A stretch of DNA of 9,231 bases from JAEUUM01 sp038326165 (GTDB lineage: Bacteria > Bacteroidota > Bacteroidia > Chitinophagales > Saprospiraceae), in contig JBBQJT010000078.1 of assembly GCA_038326165.1 (NCBI GenBank), positions 1-9,231 on the forward strand, in the 5' to 3' direction. How positions within the stretch are numbered: the first letter of the stretch is position 1; each line of letters starts with the position of its first letter. The position numbers and the translations under genes are program-made. The notes under the pieces were generated by a model. It did no database searches, had not been told where the DNA came from, and was given only the letters and a program-made list of their open reading frames with translations. This document shows positions 7,655 through 9,231 of the stretch, one piece after another.

Positions 7655-8284
7655 ATGAAAAACTATAGAGGCATATTTACCTTACTTTGTCTTTTGATAT
7701 CATCAGTTGCGTTTACTCAAAGCTTGCAAAATTCGGTAGGAGTAGACGAGTATTGGAGTACAGTAGGGTTTGATGGTTTGGTTCCTACTGAAAGGTCAAG
7801 GATTATTGGTATTGGTATTGAAGATTTAGATGGAAATTCTAAGTTAACAGTTCAAAATTATTTTGATCTTCCAAACAATATCGTTTCTTTACAAAATTCA
7901 ATCAACCCATTCAATTTTGGAATATTTAGTCAAATTGTGTCCGAGGATGCTAAAGCATTTTCAGTCAACCATAGTTCTTGTGAAACCTTTCATATTCTTG
8001 GTTCAGGGCACTTAGAGGGAAAATCGCTAAAGATATTTGAAAATGGTTGGTGCGATTTTGTCTTTAATGATAGTTACAAGCCAATGCCACTTCCTGAGCT
8101 AAAGAAATTTATTCAATTAGAAAAGCATTTGCCTGGGATCAAGTCAAAATCAGAAGTTGAAGATACTGGACTGCAAGTTTATGAAATGAATAAAATATTG
8201 CTTAAGAATATTGAAGAGCTCACTCTCCATCTTATTGCGAAACAAGAAGAACTAGACGAATTGAAAACCAAATTGAAAAATTAG
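7655..8284 (+). CDS. Small secreted surface protein, VGIGT-motif/coiled-coil family, 209 aa
   Basis: The ATG lies 5 bases after the stop of the giant gene and opens a good signal peptide (residues 1-21, core FTLLCLLISSVAF, Gln at 22). Motifs in order: W34, GLVP 41-44, IIGIGI 50-55 with KLTVQ 63-67 (a worn VGIGT...KLTV unit), FGIFS 88-92, SSCETF 107-112, GWCD 131-134, MPLPEL 144-149, KHLPGI 157-162, and a charged coiled coil 176-209. It is a complete paralogue of the gene at 235-840: over the 44 residues from SSCETF to PLPELK, 26 are identical by hand alignment, without gaps. Family function is unknown; the end of the protein resembles trimerising tails of surface or tail-fibre-like proteins. 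As the last gene of the cluster it may be a partner or stabiliser of the giant protein (inference). GC is about 34 percent over 7981-8220. Confidence 0.85.
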   Translation: MKNYRGIFTLLCLLISSVAFTQSLQNSVGVDEYWSTVGFDGLVPTERSRIIGIGIEDLDGNSKLTVQNYFDLPNNIVSLQNSINPFNFGIFSQIVSEDAKAFSVNHSSCETFHILGSGHLEGKSLKIFENGWCDFVFNDSYKPMPLPELKKFIQLEKHLPGIKSKSEVEDTGLQVYEMNKILLKNIEELTLHLIAKQEELDELKTKLKN

Positions 8285-8320
8285 ATTAACAATTTCATAA
8301 TATTTAATTTTATTGGTTCA

Positions 8321-8338
8321 TGCTATTTTTGGATAGCA
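8321..8338 (+). terminator. Weak hairpin after the last gene of the cluster
   Basis: TGCTAT (8321-8326) and ATAGCA (8333-8338) can pair as a 6-bp stem with a TTTTGG loop, 37 bases after the stop of the last gene. No strong T-run follows, so it is only a possible terminator. Confidence 0.25.
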
Positions 8339-8362
8339 CCCTTAAATTAAATCGTCGATGAT

Positions 8363-8587
8363 TCATCCAACAATACTTGTAAAAAAGCGATTCCGTAACC
8401 CGAAGCCTAATGAATTGTAAAAATACCCGACACTGTCTGAGCACTCCCATTTAGGATTTTTAAAGAATCCTTGGGCTGAGAAATTCCGTAAGCATGCTAA
8501 TCTAATCACCTTACCAAAAAACGAACAGACATTCATTTGCCAAATACGCAAGAAGATTAACCTCCCTAAAAATGCAATCCGACAGTT
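8363..8587 (-). pseudogene. Decayed minus-strand open frame, possibly a formylglycine-enzyme/DGR-target-like fragment
   Basis: The stretch 8285-8593 has no intact gene. On the minus strand one frame is open from just after a stop at 8588-8590 down to a stop at 8363-8365 (74 codons) without a convincing start or context. Pieces of it recall the C-terminal part of FGE-sulfatase (SUMF1)-type domains, the fold also used as target in many diversity-generating retroelements (DGRs): NCRIAF near the start, GKVIR, NPKWEC, and YNSLGFGLR near the end, where family members often have RxNNxGFRxV. The conserved GGSW part is absent, and pieces appear out of order or duplicated. It is best treated as a remnant, or as chance similarity. 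No reverse transcriptase or second repeat copy is present in the window. Confidence 0.2.
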
Positions 8588-8713
8588 TTAGGATTAAACC
8601 CAGAATCCGCATTAGCGCATTCTGCCCTACGGGCCTGATAGCCTTTGGCTCGACAGACTCTGATCGAAGCATCATGAGTAGATGAAAATCTTTGATTTTG
8701 TCGACTTTAAAGT

Positions 8714-8749
8714 CCTACGAGTCTGACACGACTGTAGGAGTCGTCAGAC
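8714..8749. repeat. Overlapping alternative hairpins inside the MITE-like element
   Basis: Stem A pairs GTCTGA...CGACT (8721-8733, two bases bulged) with AGTCG-TCAGAC (8739-8749) around a GTAGG loop. Stem B pairs CCTAC-G-AGTC (8714-8723) with GACT-GTAGG (8730-8738). They share bases and cannot form together. Confidence 0.55.
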
Positions 8750-8750
8750 C

Positions 8751-8785
8751 CGACAAAATATTGATTTAGATCAATATTTTCGTCG
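8751..8785. repeat. Strong A/T hairpin with CGAC clamp
   Basis: AAAATATTGAT (8755-8765) pairs perfectly with ATCAATATTTT (8770-8780) around a TTAG loop. The stem extends outward through CGAC (8751-8754) with GTCG (8782-8785), leaving one bulged C at 8781. It could act as a bidirectional terminator at the edge of the spacer. Confidence 0.6.
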
Positions 8786-8909
8786 ATTCCGCCTAATGCG
8801 GAATTTGGGTTAAAAAATATCATTGTAGTTTTGTGATGCTTATAAAGAATTTATCATTTATGTTTCTTCTGCAATTTTCAAATATGCACCTGACTTGTCC
8901 CCTTTTAAA

Positions 8910-8977
8910 TTAGTGCGGTCATAAAACGTTGTTTTATAGCTGTTTAATATTTTAAAATGCTATTTTTACCGCACTAA
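8910..8977. repeat. Inverted repeat in the IS leader, just before the transposase start
   Basis: TTAGTGCGGT (8910-8919) and ACCGCACTAA (8968-8977) are perfect inverted copies of 10 bp separated by 48 bases. C- and G-runs lie on the outer sides (CCCC at 8899-8902, GGGG at 8978-8981). The second arm ends 12 bases before the ATG at 8990, so a transcript entering from outside could fold over the initiation region. Confidence 0.7.
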
Positions 8978-8989
8978 GGGGTGTTTTTC

Positions 8990-9231
8990 ATGAAAACAAG
9001 AGTTGTCAAGACCGCATCAAATGGCAAGGCTGTTCAGGTAGTTCGTTATCACCAAAACAAAAGGTTCATATTGCGGCACATTGGTTCTGCTCATTCCGAA
9101 CAAGAACTAGATAACTTGTTTCTATTGGCAGAGCAATGGATTAAGGGCTTTAGCAGTCAACTTTCTATATTTTCCTGATGAAAATACAAACAAGGTGTTA
9201 CACCTCAACCATAGCAGTTTTATAGGGGTTA
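8990..9231 (+). pseudogene. IS transposase, N-terminal part, frameshifted and truncated by the window end
   Basis: ATG at 8990 is preferred to the in-frame GTG at 8981, because the latter adds only Phe-Phe and lies in the leader repeat. The frame encodes 62 residues (MKTRVVKTASNGKAVQVV and onwards, with RFILRHIGS) and stops at TGA 9176-9178. Coding sense seems to go on in the +1 frame from CCT at 9174 (PDENTNKVLHLNHSSFIGV), which stays open to the last full codon of the window. Dropping one T from the TTTT at 9170-9173 would give QLSIFPDEN without a break. This fits an N-terminal domain of an IS1634-like (IS4 superfamily) DDE transposase; the catalytic residues lie outside the window. The shift may be a decayed copy, a base-call error near a repeat-bounded sequence end, or less likely a programmed +1 shift. 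Confidence 0.55.

Larger units (their letters stand above)
8594..8814. repeat. MITE-like, hairpin-rich element of about 220 bp with terminal inverted repeats
   Basis: The left edge (8594-8615, containing AACCCAGAATCCGCATTAG) and right edge (8793-8814, containing CTAATGCGGAATTTGGGTT) are inverted copies matching at 19 of 22 positions. Between them there is no ORF of note but several short palindromes: AAAATC-TTT-GATTTT (8686-8700 region), GACTTTAAAGTC (8703-8714), and the two hairpins listed separately. GC is higher than in the flanking spacer. No transposase is inside, so it would be a non-autonomous or structural repeat. Whether it is repeated elsewhere in the genome cannot be seen here. Confidence 0.5.
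8889..9231 (+). mobile_element. Left end of an insertion sequence (partial, runs off the window)
   Basis: The edge is set at 8889, where identity with the inverted terminus at 128-140 begins. The element then holds a leader with a nested inverted repeat and the 5' part of a transposase from 8990. Sequence style (a short N-terminal domain with a KRFILRHIGS segment followed by a linker to SIFPDE) resembles IS4-superfamily transposases of the IS1634 type, recalled from general knowledge rather than a search. The right end lies beyond the window. Confidence 0.6.

Noticed and set aside
141..8888. Target-site duplication pairing the outer flanks of the two IS ends
   Set aside because: Bases just outside 140 (AAAAAAAGA) and just outside 8889 (AAATATGCA) do not match beyond A-richness, as expected if they belong to two different insertions.

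Overview
The window looks like the chromosome of a member of the Bacteroidota, most likely a gliding or environmental lineage with a type IX secretion system (T9SS), such as Saprospiria or Chitinophagia. This rests on low GC (about a third in most genes), A-rich start regions without clear Shine-Dalgarno motifs, PKD and PKD-like repeats, a C-terminal T9SS type A sorting domain, and two copies of a small secreted protein type common in this phylum. Genus cannot be fixed from the sequence alone.

Layout: (1) 1-140, what appears to be the right end of an insertion sequence (IS), with a terminal inverted repeat at 117-140. (2) 141-234, a leader with a 7-bp tandem repeat (AACCCGC, nearly four copies) just before the first gene. 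(3) 235-8284, four very tightly packed same-strand genes: a small surface protein (235-840), an unrecognised secreted protein (837-1754, 4-bp overlap), a giant T9SS-secreted M23 peptidase with PKD domains (1756-7649, 1-bp gap, split by one frameshift near 5283-5307), and a second small surface protein paralogous to the first (7655-8284, 5-bp gap). (4) 8285-8888, about 600 bases with no intact gene: a decayed minus-strand open frame and a 220-bp hairpin-rich element bounded by inverted repeats. (5) 8889 to the end, the left end of an IS with the start of its transposase, which has a frameshift. Its outer 13 bases are the exact reverse complement of the end at 128-140, so the same kind of IS lies on both sides in the same orientation.

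The spacing implies one operon. All four products appear to be exported: three have ordinary signal peptides, and the first has one only in a frame that lacks an ATG. The large protein carries all the M23 (LytM/lysostaphin-type) zinc and catalytic residues I looked for, so the inferred theme is a cell-surface or secreted peptidoglycan- or peptide-cleaving enzyme with a long adhesive tail, delivered by T9SS and accompanied by small partner proteins. The two least ordinary points are that the signal peptide of the first gene is out of phase with its only nearby ATG by an amount that loss of one 7-bp repeat unit would correct, and that the giant gene is interrupted by a single-base frameshift while both halves remain otherwise open.
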